This document shows, piece after piece, positions 8,629-17,590 of a stretch of 49,197 nucleotides of DNA. The notes below the pieces were generated by a model. It had not been told where the DNA came from. It saw nothing but the letters and a program-made list of their open reading frames with translations, and made no database searches. Every line of letters starts with the position of its first letter. The first letter of the stretch is position 1. Source of the DNA: CAYPZU01 sp964415395 (lineage in GTDB: Bacteria > Chlamydiota > Chlamydiia > Chlamydiales > SM23-39); NCBI GenBank assembly GCA_964415395.1, contig CAYPZU010000006.1, positions 1 to 49,197 of the forward strand, written 5' to 3'. The position numbers and the translations under genes are program-made.

Positions 8629-9054
8629 TTACTTGAGATATTCGATATAGCAAGTGGGAGCGTTGTCGCCAATCCGGTCCCCTGTGCGGATGATCCGGGT
8701 ATAGCCGCCGTTTCTTGCAGTGAAGCGCTCGCGGAGCTCTCCAAACAGCTTGTCAATCACTTGACGGTCGCGGTTAAAAGAACTTTTATCGCCGGTTTTA
8801 GCCTGGCGGGCTTCTTTCGTCGTCAGCGAGTTGAATGCTACCTTCAGCTCGGAGATCGCATTTCTCTTAGATGCCAGCGTATTGCGCTTGGCGAGAGTAA
8901 TCATCCGGTCTGCTCTGCGGCGGAGTTCTTTCGCTTTAACTACTGTGGTGGCAATCCGCTCGTTCTCGATTAAGGACTTAAGCATGTTTGCCAACATGGC
9001 TCGCCGATGGGATCCGGTTCGGCCTACTTTAAAAGTGTGTTTTCCGTGTCTCAT
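8629..9054 (-). CDS. rplQ: 50S ribosomal protein L17
   Basis: 141 residues; last gene of the operon. Family signature MRHGKHTFKVGRTGSHRRAM at the N-terminus, then LIENERIATTVVKAKELRR. L17 sits near the peptide exit tunnel. It overlaps rpoA by four bases (ATGA), implying translational coupling. About 25 residues longer than short L17 proteins; the extra C-terminal segment (residues 115-141) keeps the usual GYTRIIRTGDRIGDNA end. Confidence 0.97.
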   Translation of the reverse strand: MRHGKHTFKVGRTGSHRRAMLANMLKSLIENERIATTVVKAKELRRRADRMITLAKRNTLASKRNAISELKVAFNSLTTKEARQAKTGDKSSFNRDRQVIDKLFGELRERFTARNGGYTRIIRTGDRIGDNAPTCYIEYLK

Positions 9055-10151
9055 ACTTCAGGGGTTCCCGTTTTTTCTTGGATGTAATTTTGGATCACCT
9101 GCTTGATATTCTCGCGGTTGATTCCATACTTGGAGAGATCCATTCCGAGCGCCAGTCCAAGCTCATCGAGCTTTTGCTTAATCTCAGTAAGGGATTTCTT
9201 CCCGAAGTTCCGGAACCGGAGCATCTCGGATTCAGGCATGACGACCAGCTCGCCGATCGTATCAATATTGGCGTTCGCAAGGCAATTCGTCGATCTGACA
9301 GAAAGCTCGATCTCATTGATTTTGAGAGAAAGTTTCTGAAGGACTTCATCGCGGTCGCGGTTGACTTGCATTTCACCTTTGTCGAAATGGATCGCGTGCG
9401 TCTTGATCGCATCGAACACCTGGAAGTGGAGGATGCCGATCTGTGCAGCGAAAGTCAGCGCTTCAACCGGAGTGACTCTTGCGTCCGTCGTGATTTCGAT
9501 AATCAGGCGGTCGAAGTCCGTATCTTGTCCTACGCGCGTGTTTTCTACGTAGTAGTTCACCAGACGGACAGGGGAGAACGCTGAGTCGACGATGATTTCG
9601 TCGATTTGGCGCTCGAACTCTGTGTGGCGCTCGGAGGGCACATAGCCTCTTCCCAGCCCGATACGGAGGTCGACGCGGCGCGTCATCGGTTTCGTAGCAG
9701 TGAAGATCAGGTGGTCGGGGTTCACGATTTCATAGTCGGTGTGGCCTACGAGATCTTTCAGGGTCACTCTGTACGAGCCCTTCCCTTTTTCAATCATCTC
9801 GTCTGTGATATCGAGGACTCTCGATACGATCCGGATATCGCGAGGATGCACATCGTCTTCAGTCGTGTGGCGTCTCAGCAAAGAGCCTTTCACGTTGAGG
9901 ATGATGTGAGTCATGTCCTCAACGATCCCTTCAACCGCCATATACTCGTGCGGGACTCCTTCGATGCGCACGGACATGATCGCTGGAGCCTCCAAGGAGG
10001 CTAACATGATCCTTCGCAGGGCATTGCCAATCGTGTGGCCAAATCCTCTTTCAAAGGGTTCAACGATGAAACGGGCAAACGTTTGCGTTTGGCTCGACTC
10101 ATCCAACTTGATTTTTTCTGGCATTTCAAATTTGCCATACTTTACGGGCAT
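9051..10151 (-). CDS. rpoA: RNA polymerase alpha subunit
   Basis: 366 residues from the ATG at 10151. N-terminal domain (dimerisation and assembly; RFIVEPFERGFGHTIGNALRR) and C-terminal helix-hairpin-helix domain (about residues 280-350; RFRNFGKKSLTEIKQKL). An in-frame TTG upstream at 10166 would add five residues, but it falls inside the Shine-Dalgarno GAGGAG, which is well spaced for the ATG; hence this start. It binds beta/beta' and contacts UP elements and activators. Confidence 0.97.
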   Translation of the reverse strand: MPVKYGKFEMPEKIKLDESSQTQTFARFIVEPFERGFGHTIGNALRRIMLASLEAPAIMSVRIEGVPHEYMAVEGIVEDMTHIILNVKGSLLRRHTTEDDVHPRDIRIVSRVLDITDEMIEKGKGSYRVTLKDLVGHTDYEIVNPDHLIFTATKPMTRRVDLRIGLGRGYVPSERHTEFERQIDEIIVDSAFSPVRLVNYYVENTRVGQDTDFDRLIIEITTDARVTPVEALTFAAQIGILHFQVFDAIKTHAIHFDKGEMQVNRDRDEVLQKLSLKINEIELSVRSTNCLANANIDTIGELVVMPESEMLRFRNFGKKSLTEIKQKLDELGLALGMDLSKYGINRENIKQVIQNYIQEKTGTPEV

Positions 10152-10178
10152 GTTAGGTCTCCTCAAATTTTTGAACTC

Positions 10179-10592
10179 TTATACTCGTCTTCTCTTCCGC
10201 GCTCTGCAGCCGTTGTGCGGCACCGGAGTCTTATCGCGGATGATGCTGATGGAAAGGCCTGCGCTCTGGAGTCCGCGCACTGCAGACTCGCGGCCAGCGC
10301 CTGGGCCATTCAGGTTCACTTCGCATTCTTTCATGCCGACAGCCATCGCTTCGCGGGCTGCGTTCTGAGCAGCTACAGTCGCTGCGAATGCCGAGGACTT
10401 TCTAGAGCCTGAGAAATTCGCCTTACCAGCAGAAGACCAGGAAATCACGTTCCCCGCCAAATCAGTAATCGCGATAATCGTGTTGTTGAAAGTTGCTTTT
10501 ACATGCGCAATACCCGCTGGGACTGTGCGCTGGATTTTCTTTTTAACTCTGACCGCTGCTTTTTTAGGCGGCGCTTTTTCTTGCTTTGCCAA
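10179..10592 (-). CDS. rpsK: 30S ribosomal protein S11
   Basis: 137 residues. S11 of the 30S platform. Recognised by GIAHVKATFNNTIIAITD, GARESAV-type GAGRESAVRG and the C-terminal DKTPVPHNGCRARKRRRV. The N-terminal 20 residues are a basic Lys/Pro-rich extension. 16 bases downstream of rpsM, 27 before rpoA, same operon. Confidence 0.97.
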   Translation of the reverse strand: MAKQEKAPPKKAAVRVKKKIQRTVPAGIAHVKATFNNTIIAITDLAGNVISWSSAGKANFSGSRKSSAFAATVAAQNAAREAMAVGMKECEVNLNGPGAGRESAVRGLQSAGLSISIIRDKTPVPHNGCRARKRRRV

Positions 10593-10608
10593 GGGTTATC
10601 TCCTCAAA

Positions 10609-10977
10609 TTAGATTTTCTTGTTGGCGACCGTTTTGCGTTTACCTTTGCGAGTGCGAGCGTTCGTTCTCGTTCTTTGTCCGCGAACGGGCAGTCCAAGGC
10701 GGTGGCGAAGGCCTCTCCAGCAATGAATTCCAATCAAACGTTTAATGTTGTTTTGGATTTGGCGGCGCAGATCCCCTTCCACGACGTATTCCGACTGGAG
10801 GATCGCGTTGAGCTGAGCGATTTGATCCTCGTTCAACTCTCTGGCGCGCATATCTTTGTTCAATCCGAGCTTCTCGATGATCTGGTTCGAGAGCATTCTG
10901 CCGACGCCGTAAATGTACGTCAAGCTGATCTCAAGGCGCTTGTTGTCCGGAATGTCGATTCCAATGACTCTAGGCAT
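10609..10977 (-). CDS. rpsM: 30S ribosomal protein S13
   Basis: 122 residues from ATG 10977 (MPRVIGIDIP). An in-frame TTG two codons upstream (10983) is rejected because the GAAAGGAT ribosome site is spaced for the ATG. Typical GVGR...ANELL-like region and basic C-terminus RGQRTRTNARTRKG. In many bacteria infA/rpmJ lie between secY and rpsM; here secY is followed directly by rpsM, as in Chlamydia. Confidence 0.97.
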   Translation of the reverse strand: MPRVIGIDIPDNKRLEISLTYIYGVGRMLSNQIIEKLGLNKDMRARELNEDQIAQLNAILQSEYVVEGDLRRQIQNNIKRLIGIHCWRGLRHRLGLPVRGQRTRTNARTRKGKRKTVANKKI

Positions 10978-11030
10978 ATTCAAAATCCTTTCAAATAAAA
11001 TAGCATGTAAACTGGTTAAACCACAATGGC

Positions 11031-12401
11031 TTATCTACCCCGGAGCCGGCCTTTCGTCATAAAGCCATCGTATCGCTTCATAAGTAGATGAGACTCAATC
11101 TGTTTCGTCGTATCTAAAATCACTCCCACAAGAATCAGCAGGGAAGTCCCGCCGAAAAACTGGCTTATATTCGCATCGACTCCCATCAGGCGTCCCACAA
11201 GGGTTGGCAGAATGGCAATCACGGCCAGGAAAATAGCTCCTGCCAGGGTAATGCGGCTCATAGTCGACTCCAGGAAATCCTGCGTCGGCTTGCCTTGGCG
11301 GATGCCAGGAATAAAGGCGCCGTTCTTCTTCATGTCGGAGGCGATTTGCTCAGGGCGGAACTGGGTAGCGGTCCAGAAGTAAGTAAAAAATAGAATGAGC
11401 GCCACATAGAAGCCCATGTATACCCAGGAACCTGGCGACAGGTAATTCGAAAGCTGCCCCATCCAGGTGCCTTTGCCGATGAACTGCCCGATTGTAGCCG
11501 GGAACATCAGGAGCGAAGAGGCGAAAATCACAGGGATAACGCCAGCATAATTAACTTTGAGCGGAATGTGGGAATTGCCGCCTTGCACTTCATGGCGTCC
11601 GACAATCCGGCGTGCATACTGAAGAGGGATCCTTCTCTGACCCTGAATCACCAGGATCGTTCCAATCGTGATCAGAACAAAAAGGGCGCAAAGCACGATC
11701 AGGGTCGTAAAGGAAAGCTGCCCTGCGTCCTGCGAATCGAGGTTCAGCTGCTTGATGATCGATCCGACAGTGCTTGGAAACGAGGCTAAAATACCTACAG
11801 CGATGATCAAGCTGATTCCATTACCGACTCCTTTCTCAGTGATCTGTTCGCCGATCCACATGAGAAAGAGAGTTCCTGCAGTCATGGCTACCATGACAGT
11901 CAGATAAAAGAGCCACGAAAAGCCGAACATCTGGACGTCGATCAGCTCAGGCACAACGATGCCAGGGCTGGAAAGATTCATCCTTACGGCATACTTCGCA
12001 AAGAGCCCGGATTGGAAAAGAGCGATCACAAGGGTCGCCAGACGAGTCCATTTCGAGAGCTTGCGGCGGCCCTGGTCTGGGCTCTCGCGGATATCCCTCT
12101 GCAGGGATGGCACGAGAGCGATCAGCAGCTGCATAATGATTGAGGCGGTGATATAAGGCATCACGCCAAGAGCCAGAAGCGTCATTTTTGCAAATGCGCC
12201 TCCCGAGAAAATATCTACGAGCTGGAAGAGGTTCTGCCCTCCTCCAGTCGCATAGCGGAAAACGCTAATGGCCACTTCAGCGTTAATTCCGGGAACAGGG
12301 ATATACGCCCCTACCCGGCAAACCGCCAAAAGCACCAAAGTGTAGAATATCTTGACCCGGAGCTCCGGTATGCCGAATATACGCTGTATCGCTTCAATCA
12401 T
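11031..12401 (-). CDS. secY: protein translocase subunit SecY
   Basis: 456 residues with ten hydrophobic membrane spans. Channel of the Sec translocon in the inner membrane. Signatures: GAYIPVPGINAE near the N-terminus, ALGVMPYITASIIMQLL (plug/TM2 region), and GAFIPGIRQGKPT with PEQIASDMKKNG in the cytoplasmic loop bound by SecA. Lies 11 bases after rplO. No SecE or SecG in the window. Confidence 0.97.
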   Translation of the reverse strand: MIEAIQRIFGIPELRVKIFYTLVLLAVCRVGAYIPVPGINAEVAISVFRYATGGGQNLFQLVDIFSGGAFAKMTLLALGVMPYITASIIMQLLIALVPSLQRDIRESPDQGRRKLSKWTRLATLVIALFQSGLFAKYAVRMNLSSPGIVVPELIDVQMFGFSWLFYLTVMVAMTAGTLFLMWIGEQITEKGVGNGISLIIAVGILASFPSTVGSIIKQLNLDSQDAGQLSFTTLIVLCALFVLITIGTILVIQGQRRIPLQYARRIVGRHEVQGGNSHIPLKVNYAGVIPVIFASSLLMFPATIGQFIGKGTWMGQLSNYLSPGSWVYMGFYVALILFFTYFWTATQFRPEQIASDMKKNGAFIPGIRQGKPTQDFLESTMSRITLAGAIFLAVIAILPTLVGRLMGVDANISQFFGGTSLLILVGVILDTTKQIESHLLMKRYDGFMTKGRLRGR

Positions 12402-12412
12402 GTTCTTCTTCG

Positions 12413-12871
12413 TTAGGATAGAACGTTATGAGAGATCCCTTTAGCTTCTAGCTTCTCGATGGCAGCTGCAGAAAACTTATGAGCTTCGACTTTCTTCAGC
12501 TTTTTCGTCAAATCCCCGTTTGCCAGGATTTTGATTCCGCCCGGTGTTTTACGTGGAATCAATCCTTTTTCACGGAGGCTTGCTTCATTCACGGATTCGC
12601 CGTCATTGAAATAAGCTTCTAAAGTTCTCAGTCCGATGGCAACCATCGGCCTTTCGAAACGGCCGCGGGTAAATCCGCGGATGGGCAGCTTGCGATAGAG
12701 AGGCACTTGTCCGCCCTCATATCCAAAGCGTTTTTTATAACCCTGGCGAGCGCTGTCGCCTTTGCCGCCGCGTCCGCAAGTCTCGCCGCGCTTCGAGCCG
12801 ATTCCTCGGCCAAGCCGCTGGACCTTTTTTCTGGGGCGGGATGTGTCTTTCAGTTGGGATAAGTCTACCAT
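12413..12871 (-). CDS. rplO: 50S ribosomal protein L15
   Basis: 152 residues. Basic Gly/Arg-rich N-terminus (GRGIGSKRGETCGRGGKGDSAR) and C-terminal KILANGDLTKKL typical of L15. It directly follows rpsE; the L30 gene (rpmD), usual in this place in many bacteria, is absent, as in Chlamydia. Confidence 0.96.
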   Translation of the reverse strand: MVDLSQLKDTSRPRKKVQRLGRGIGSKRGETCGRGGKGDSARQGYKKRFGYEGGQVPLYRKLPIRGFTRGRFERPMVAIGLRTLEAYFNDGESVNEASLREKGLIPRKTPGGIKILANGDLTKKLKKVEAHKFSAAAIEKLEAKGISHNVLS

Positions 12872-12876
12872 TGGGA

Positions 12877-13377
12877 TTACGCTCCTCTTCTTTCAGCCAT
12901 GCACTGCTCTCGATTTTTCAATTGAGAGAGGGCCTTGAAAGTAGCTTTCACTTGATTGAGTGGGTTATTTGAACCTAGGTTCTTCGCGATCACGTCCTTC
13001 ACTCCGCCGAGTTCAAGCACGGAACGTACTTTCGATCCAGCGACGACGCCAGTGCCGTTCGGCGCAGGCTTCAGCAGGATTTTCGCTCCATCCCATTCAA
13101 CATACACTTCGTGCGGGATTGTCGTTCCTTCCATCTCGATCGTAAAGATATTCTTTCTTGCAGATTCAGATCCTTTCCGGATAGCGTCGGAAACTTCATT
13201 CGCCTTCGCAAATCCGAAGCCTACGTGCCCTTGACCATCGCCTACCAGAATCAATGCGGAGAAACTGAACTTGCGTCCGCCTTTTACCACCTTAGAGCAA
13301 CGGTTGATGTAGAGAACCTTCTCTTCGAATTCGGTCCCGAAATCTTCCTGCCGTTTTTTCTCAGCGTGTTTTGCCAT
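12877..13377 (-). CDS. rpsE: 30S ribosomal protein S5
   Basis: 166 residues. Double-stranded RNA-binding fold with GGRKFSFSALILVGDGQGHVG, AIRKGSESARKN and the C-terminal GSNNPLNQVKATFKAL. S5 works in decoding fidelity and at the mRNA entry tunnel. 5 bases before rplO and 16 after rplR. Confidence 0.97.
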   Translation of the reverse strand: MAKHAEKKRQEDFGTEFEEKVLYINRCSKVVKGGRKFSFSALILVGDGQGHVGFGFAKANEVSDAIRKGSESARKNIFTIEMEGTTIPHEVYVEWDGAKILLKPAPNGTGVVAGSKVRSVLELGGVKDVIAKNLGSNNPLNQVKATFKALSQLKNREQCMAERRGA

Positions 13378-13393
13378 TTCCTAATTCCTACCG

Positions 13394-13759
13394 TTAAAAT
13401 TGCAGACCGGCTTCGCGAGCGCCGTTGGCCAGTTCAGCTATAACCCCGTGAAACTTATATCGGCCGCGGTCGAATACGACAGTGCTGATGTTATGTTTCT
13501 TTGCGAGATCGGCGATTTGCTTGCCGATTTGACGCGCCGTCTCTTTCGACTTTCCGCCCAAAGACTTGTTCTGCTTGGAAAGGGTGCCTACACCAGCAAG
13601 CGTGATCGATTTTTCGTCGTCGATCAGCTGCGCGTAGATGTGGAGGTTCGTCTTGGATACGGTAAGGCGTGGCCTTTCTGCGGAGCCGCGAACATGTTTG
13701 CGCACGCGCATAACCCTAGTTTTACGGGCCCGATTTCTGTTTTTCTTGGAATTGTCCAT
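13394..13759 (-). CDS. rplR: 50S ribosomal protein L18
   Basis: 121 residues. Binds 5S rRNA in the central protuberance. Recognised by RLTVSKTNLHIYAQLIDD, the VVFDRGRYKFHG motif and the C-terminal LANGAREAGLQF. N-terminal 25 residues are very basic, as usual. Confidence 0.97.
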   Translation of the reverse strand: MDNSKKNRNRARKTRVMRVRKHVRGSAERPRLTVSKTNLHIYAQLIDDEKSITLAGVGTLSKQNKSLGGKSKETARQIGKQIADLAKKHNISTVVFDRGRYKFHGVIAELANGAREAGLQF

Positions 13760-13778
13760 ATGGGGAGAATCCTATCCT

Positions 13779-14327
13779 TTATGCTTTGCCTTTAGCCGCT
13801 TTGCCTTCTTTCTTGCGGACGTATTCGTTTTCATAACGAATGCCCTTGCCCTTGTAGGGCTCTGGGGGTTTCATTCCGCGAACAGAAGCAGCGAATTGTC
13901 CAACTTCTTTCTTGTCAGCCCCTTTGATGCTGATCGAAGTTCCTTTATCGACCATTACCTGGATCGTCTTCGGAATTTCGATCGCTGTCGGGTGGGAATA
14001 TCCAAGCTGCAAGTCAAGCTTGCTGCCTTGAACGTTTGCCCGGTACCCAACGCCAACCAGGGAGAGCTTGACTTCATAGCCTTCCGCTACGCCGACAACG
14101 TTATTGTTGATCAGCGAACGATAGAGGCCGTGAATCGAATTATCAGGTATGATTTTCTCATCCCGCTCAAGCAATGCAGTCGCGCCTTCGATTTTCAGGT
14201 GCAATCCAACTGGAAGCTGCAGCTGCAGAGTTCCTTTTGGGCCTTTGAAATGGAGCATCCCTTCTTTCGTCGCTTTGATCTCTACTCCTTTAGGAATAGA
14301 AATGGGGGTCTTACCAAGTCTTGACAT
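13779..14327 (-). CDS. rplF: 50S ribosomal protein L6
   Basis: 182 residues from ATG 14327 (MSRLGKTPISIPKGVE), preceded by a GGAGAAGAGAG ribosome site. A longer frame from 14375 would overlap the end of rpsH and add 16 residues that match nothing in L6; rejected. Two L6 repeats; C-terminal motif EPYKGKGIRYENEYVRKKEGK. Confidence 0.96.
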   Translation of the reverse strand: MSRLGKTPISIPKGVEIKATKEGMLHFKGPKGTLQLQLPVGLHLKIEGATALLERDEKIIPDNSIHGLYRSLINNNVVGVAEGYEVKLSLVGVGYRANVQGSKLDLQLGYSHPTAIEIPKTIQVMVDKGTSISIKGADKKEVGQFAASVRGMKPPEPYKGKGIRYENEYVRKKEGKAAKGKA

Positions 14328-14343
14328 CTTCTCTCTTCTCCAT

Positions 14344-14736
14344 TTACCAAACAGTGCAAAGCAGCTCGCCGCCAACTTTCAAGTTGCGGGCTGTTTCTCC
14401 ATCAACTACCCCTTTAGGAGTAGAGACGATTGCGATGCCCATCCCATTGAAAACGCGGGGGATCCGATTGTAGCCGATATACTCGCGCAATCCGCAGGTT
14501 GATTCGCGGGTCAGCCCACGGATCACCGATTCGCGCGCTTTAGTATAGCGAAGGAATACGCGGACTTTGTAGTTTTCTTCATTGACCAGGAAGTTCTCAA
14601 TAAATCCATGAGTCTTCATGATCTCCAGGATCTTCACTTTGATCTTGCTGAAGCTTAAGTCGACGTAGCGATGCTGCGCATTTTTAGCATTGCGGATTTT
14701 CGTCAAGAGTTCAGCGATCGGATCGTTAAATGACAT
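14344..14736 (-). CDS. rpsH: 30S ribosomal protein S8
   Basis: 130 residues: DPIAELLTKIRNA at the N-terminus and GIAIVSTPKGVVDGETAR near the C-terminus. S8 binds 16S helix 21 and in many bacteria represses its own operon. rplE-rpsH are adjacent, so rpsN (S14), usual between them, is absent here. Confidence 0.97.
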   Translation of the reverse strand: MSFNDPIAELLTKIRNAKNAQHRYVDLSFSKIKVKILEIMKTHGFIENFLVNEENYKVRVFLRYTKARESVIRGLTRESTCGLREYIGYNRIPRVFNGMGIAIVSTPKGVVDGETARNLKVGGELLCTVW

Positions 14737-14749
14737 ATTCTTTCTCTCT

Positions 14750-15283
14750 TTACTTAAATGGAAAGCCCAAAAGGGTCATGAGTTCAACACAGTCATCATC
14801 CGTGCTGGCGGTTGTTACAACCGTAATGTTCATACCTTGGGTTCTTTTGATCTTATCGAGGTTGATTTCAGGAAAGATCTGCTGATCATTCAGCCCAAAG
14901 CTGTAATTTCCTCTGCCATCGCCCTTTTTATTGAACCCTCTGAAGTCGCGGATGCGCGGCGCTACGATGTTGCAGAACCGGTCCAGGAAATCATACATTC
15001 TTTTCCCACGGAGAGTGACCATCAAACCAACGGGTTGGTCTTCGCGGAGTTTAAAGTTCGAAATAGCATTTTTAGAACGGGTCACGACTGGAGCCTGTCC
15101 AGACAGCATCATCAGCTCTTCGCTGTGTTCCTGTACTGCGTTTTTATCTTTCAGCCCTTCTCCCAGTCCCATGCTGATGACGATTTTTTTCATCACTGGC
15201 AGAGCCATCGGGCTTCTGTCTGGGTGGCGGCTCTTCAGCTCAGCCACGATTTCTTCTTTAAATTTTTTATATAGTCTAGACAT
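14750..15283 (-). CDS. rplE: 50S ribosomal protein L5
   Basis: 177 residues. Binds 5S rRNA and the tRNA elbow. Signatures IVISMGLGEG, SKNAISNFKLREDQPVG and IAPRIRDFRGFN-type VAPRIRDFRGFNKKGDGRGNY. 13 bases before rpsH. Confidence 0.97.
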   Translation of the reverse strand: MSRLYKKFKEEIVAELKSRHPDRSPMALPVMKKIVISMGLGEGLKDKNAVQEHSEELMMLSGQAPVVTRSKNAISNFKLREDQPVGLMVTLRGKRMYDFLDRFCNIVAPRIRDFRGFNKKGDGRGNYSFGLNDQQIFPEINLDKIKRTQGMNITVVTTASTDDDCVELMTLLGFPFK

Positions 15284-15297
15284 GGTTTCAACTCATT

Positions 15298-15630
15298 CTA
15301 TGCAGGTTTTTTGACCGAACGATAGACGGTTTCTTTTCCACCGGCCGTGGAGACCAGTTCCCGTTTCCCATTCTTTTCTTGTTTAACGCTTAATTTATAA
15401 GGCTTTCCGTCTTTATCGCATACTTGAACGTTCGAAATGTGGATAGGCATCTCCATTTCAACGATTCTACCGCCCTGCGTTTGCTGGGTTCTGCGCATGT
15501 GTTTCTTGCGGACGTTGACCCCTTGGACGATCACTCGCTCTTCAGTGCGGGACAGGACTTCGCCGCTTTTTCCTTTGTCGTTTCCTGCAATGACGACAAC
15601 TCGGTCGCCTCTACGAATCCATTTGCTCAT
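15298..15630 (-). CDS. rplX: 50S ribosomal protein L24
   Basis: 110 residues. KOW motif near the N-terminus (GDRVVVIAGNDKGKSGEV), then VNVRKKHMRRTQQTQGG. Early assembly initiator protein of the 50S subunit. 14 bases before rplE and one base after rplN. Confidence 0.96.
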   Translation of the reverse strand: MSKWIRRGDRVVVIAGNDKGKSGEVLSRTEERVIVQGVNVRKKHMRRTQQTQGGRIVEMEMPIHISNVQVCDKDGKPYKLSVKQEKNGKRELVSTAGGKETVYRSVKKPA

Positions 15631-15631
15631 A

Positions 15632-16000
15632 TTAAATTACCTCAGGAGCTAAAGAGCTGATCTTTACAAACCCGCCATCGCGAACTTCGCGTGCGATCGG
15701 TCCAAAGATACGAGTTCCCTTTGGGTTATTCTTATCATCGATGATAACACAGCTATTGTCATAGAAACGGAGCAGCGATCCATCAGGCCTTCTGATATAG
15801 CCTTTCGTGCGGACTACGACCGCTTTGACCACTTCCCCTTTCTTCACTGCGCCTTTAGGGTCTGCTTCTTTGATCGAGCAAACGATGATGTCCCCTACCC
15901 GCGCATATCGTTTCCGCGTTCCGCCGAGCACTTTAAAACAGCGGACGCGCTTGGCACCCGTGTTGTCTGCTACTTCAAGATCAGTTTCTTGTTGAATCAT
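15632..16000 (-). CDS. rplN: 50S ribosomal protein L14
   Basis: 122 residues, the usual length. MIQQETDLEVADNTGAKRV start, GDIIVCSIKEA, and C-terminal GTRIFGPIAREVRD. Bridges to the 30S subunit. Confidence 0.98.
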   Translation of the reverse strand: MIQQETDLEVADNTGAKRVRCFKVLGGTRKRYARVGDIIVCSIKEADPKGAVKKGEVVKAVVVRTKGYIRRPDGSLLRFYDNSCVIIDDKNNPKGTRIFGPIAREVRDGGFVKISSLAPEVI

Positions 16001-16022
16001 ATTCTATTTCCAGCCTTTCGCG

Positions 16023-16274
16023 TTAAAGTACTTCGACCACTCGCCATCTCTTCAGCTTGGACAGGGGTCTTGTTTCCATAATGCGGACTTTCTGACCTAC
16101 AGAGAGAGCATTCGATTCGTCATGTGCGTAATATTTCTTGGACCGCTCGATGACTTTACCGTATTTCGGATGTCTCATCTTGCGGGATACTTGTACCGCT
16201 ACCGTCTTCTCCATTTTGTTAGAGATGACTACGCCGATATTTTCTTTTCTTCTTCCGCGAGTCTCTGCGCTCAT
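16023..16274 (-). CDS. rpsQ: 30S ribosomal protein S17
   Basis: 83 residues. GVVISNKMEKTVAV, HPKYGKVIERSKKYYAHDE and the C-terminal RPLSKLKRWRVVEV identify S17, which binds 16S 5' domain. Its start overlaps the rpmC stop by four bases. Confidence 0.97.
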   Translation of the reverse strand: MSAETRGRRKENIGVVISNKMEKTVAVQVSRKMRHPKYGKVIERSKKYYAHDESNALSVGQKVRIMETRPLSKLKRWRVVEVL

Positions 16275-16483
16275 GCGATCCTCTCTTGTTTCTGTGTCAA
16301 AATTGTGAGTATCCGCGCTTTATTCTTCCGCTTCTCTTTAAGCAAGTGCGGTTTCTCCAATTTTCTTTGGATCGAGAGCTCATTTCTCAACTGGAAAATT
16401 TCCCTGTCGAGATCTCTCAGCTGCGCATTCAATTCAACGACCGACTGTTCTTTCAATTCGGTTTTATTCTTCTTCTTAGCCAT
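16271..16483 (-). CDS. rpmC: 50S ribosomal protein L29
   Basis: 70 residues, helical. ELNAQLRDLDREIFQLRNEL is the family core, followed by ILTQKQER. Docks near the tunnel exit with L23. Short Lys-rich N-terminus. Two bases after the rplP stop. Confidence 0.95.
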   Translation of the reverse strand: MAKKKNKTELKEQSVVELNAQLRDLDREIFQLRNELSIQRKLEKPHLLKEKRKNKARILTILTQKQERIA

Positions 16484-16485
16484 GT

Positions 16486-16905
16486 TTACACTCTCTCCAA
16501 TCGGTCGACAAACTTAGTCCGGATCGGCAATTTAGCCGCTGCAAGACGAAGCGCTTCCTGCGCTTCTTCTCTTGTGACGCCGCCGACTTCGAAGAGAATC
16601 CGGCCTGGTCGTACAGTCGCTACATAATGATCTGGAGCGCCCTTACCAGTACCCATTCTCGTTTCAGCTGGCTTTTTGGAAACCGGCTTGTCAGGGAATA
16701 CGCGGATCCACACTTGGCCTTTTCGGCTGAAGGTTCTGGAAATCGTAACGCGGCACGCTTCAATCTGCTGCGCTGTAAGCCAGCAACGATCGAGAGATTG
16801 CATCCCGAAATCGCCGAACTCAACGTAGGCCCCGCCTTTTGCAAGACCTGTCAGCTTACCTTTTTGCTGCTTGCGGTACTTCGTTCTCTTAGGTCCTGTA
16901 GCCAT
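16486..16905 (-). CDS. rplP: 50S ribosomal protein L16
   Basis: 139 residues. KYRKQQKGKLTGLAKGG at the N-terminus, QIEACRVTISRTF, and ETRMGTGKGAPDHYVATVRPGRI, the loop near the peptidyl transferase centre/A-site tRNA. Two bases after rpsC. Confidence 0.98.
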   Translation of the reverse strand: MATGPKRTKYRKQQKGKLTGLAKGGAYVEFGDFGMQSLDRCWLTAQQIEACRVTISRTFSRKGQVWIRVFPDKPVSKKPAETRMGTGKGAPDHYVATVRPGRILFEVGGVTREEAQEALRLAAAKLPIRTKFVDRLERV

Positions 16906-16907
16906 GA

Positions 16908-17570
16908 TTAGCCCCCTGCCTGTTGTGCAGGTTTCATTGGGACAACAGCTGCATCGCCTTTATTGATCCACACTTTGACGCCGATCGAACCATAAGTCGT
17001 CTCAGCTCTCCCATGAGCGTAATCAATATCAGCTCTCAGCGTATGGAGAGGGATGCGCCCTTCTTTATACCACTCGACGCGGGCGATTTCGGCTCCGCCG
17101 ATACGGCCGGAAACCTGAACTTTAATCCCCGCCGCGCCTGCGTCCATAGTCGTCTGCATCGCTTTCTTCAGAATGCGTCTGAAAGGAATCCTGCGCTCGA
17201 GCTGCTTGGCAATCCCGTCAGCGACAAGTTTCGCATCGAGATCGGGGCGTTTGATTTCTTCAACTTCGATCCAAACTTCTTTGCCCGTCAGATGTCTCAG
17301 TTCATTTTTGAGAACATCGATTTCAGCGCCTTTTTTGCCGATCACCAGTCCGGGCCTTGCCGTCATGATGGTCACTTCAATTTTGCCGCTCATCCGTTTG
17401 ATCTGAAACTTGGATGCGCCTTGGCAAGCAGGCTTTGTGAGCAAAAGTTTACGGATCTTCCGATCTTCACCGATCAGAGCTCCAAATTCTTGTTTATTCG
17501 CAAACCAATTGGAGGTCCACTTCTTGCGTACTACAAGGCGAAATCCAGTTGGCGATACTTTTTGTCCCAT
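16908..17570 (-). CDS. rpsC: 30S ribosomal protein S3
   Basis: 220 residues. N-terminal GQKVSPTGFRL, KH domain with RPGLVIGKKGAEI, and C-terminal GGAEIARVEWYKEGRIPLHTLRADIDY. S3 lines the mRNA entry tunnel. Ends in a short Ala/Gln tail. Confidence 0.98.
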   Translation of the reverse strand: MGQKVSPTGFRLVVRKKWTSNWFANKQEFGALIGEDRKIRKLLLTKPACQGASKFQIKRMSGKIEVTIMTARPGLVIGKKGAEIDVLKNELRHLTGKEVWIEVEEIKRPDLDAKLVADGIAKQLERRIPFRRILKKAMQTTMDAGAAGIKVQVSGRIGGAEIARVEWYKEGRIPLHTLRADIDYAHGRAETTYGSIGVKVWINKGDAAVVPMKPAQQAGG

Positions 17571-17590
17571 AGTTTATGTCTCTCTTTCCT

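Noticed and set aside
14328..14375. 16-residue N-terminal extension of L6
   Set aside because: It overlaps rpsH and a ribosome site precedes the internal ATG that matches L6 proteins.
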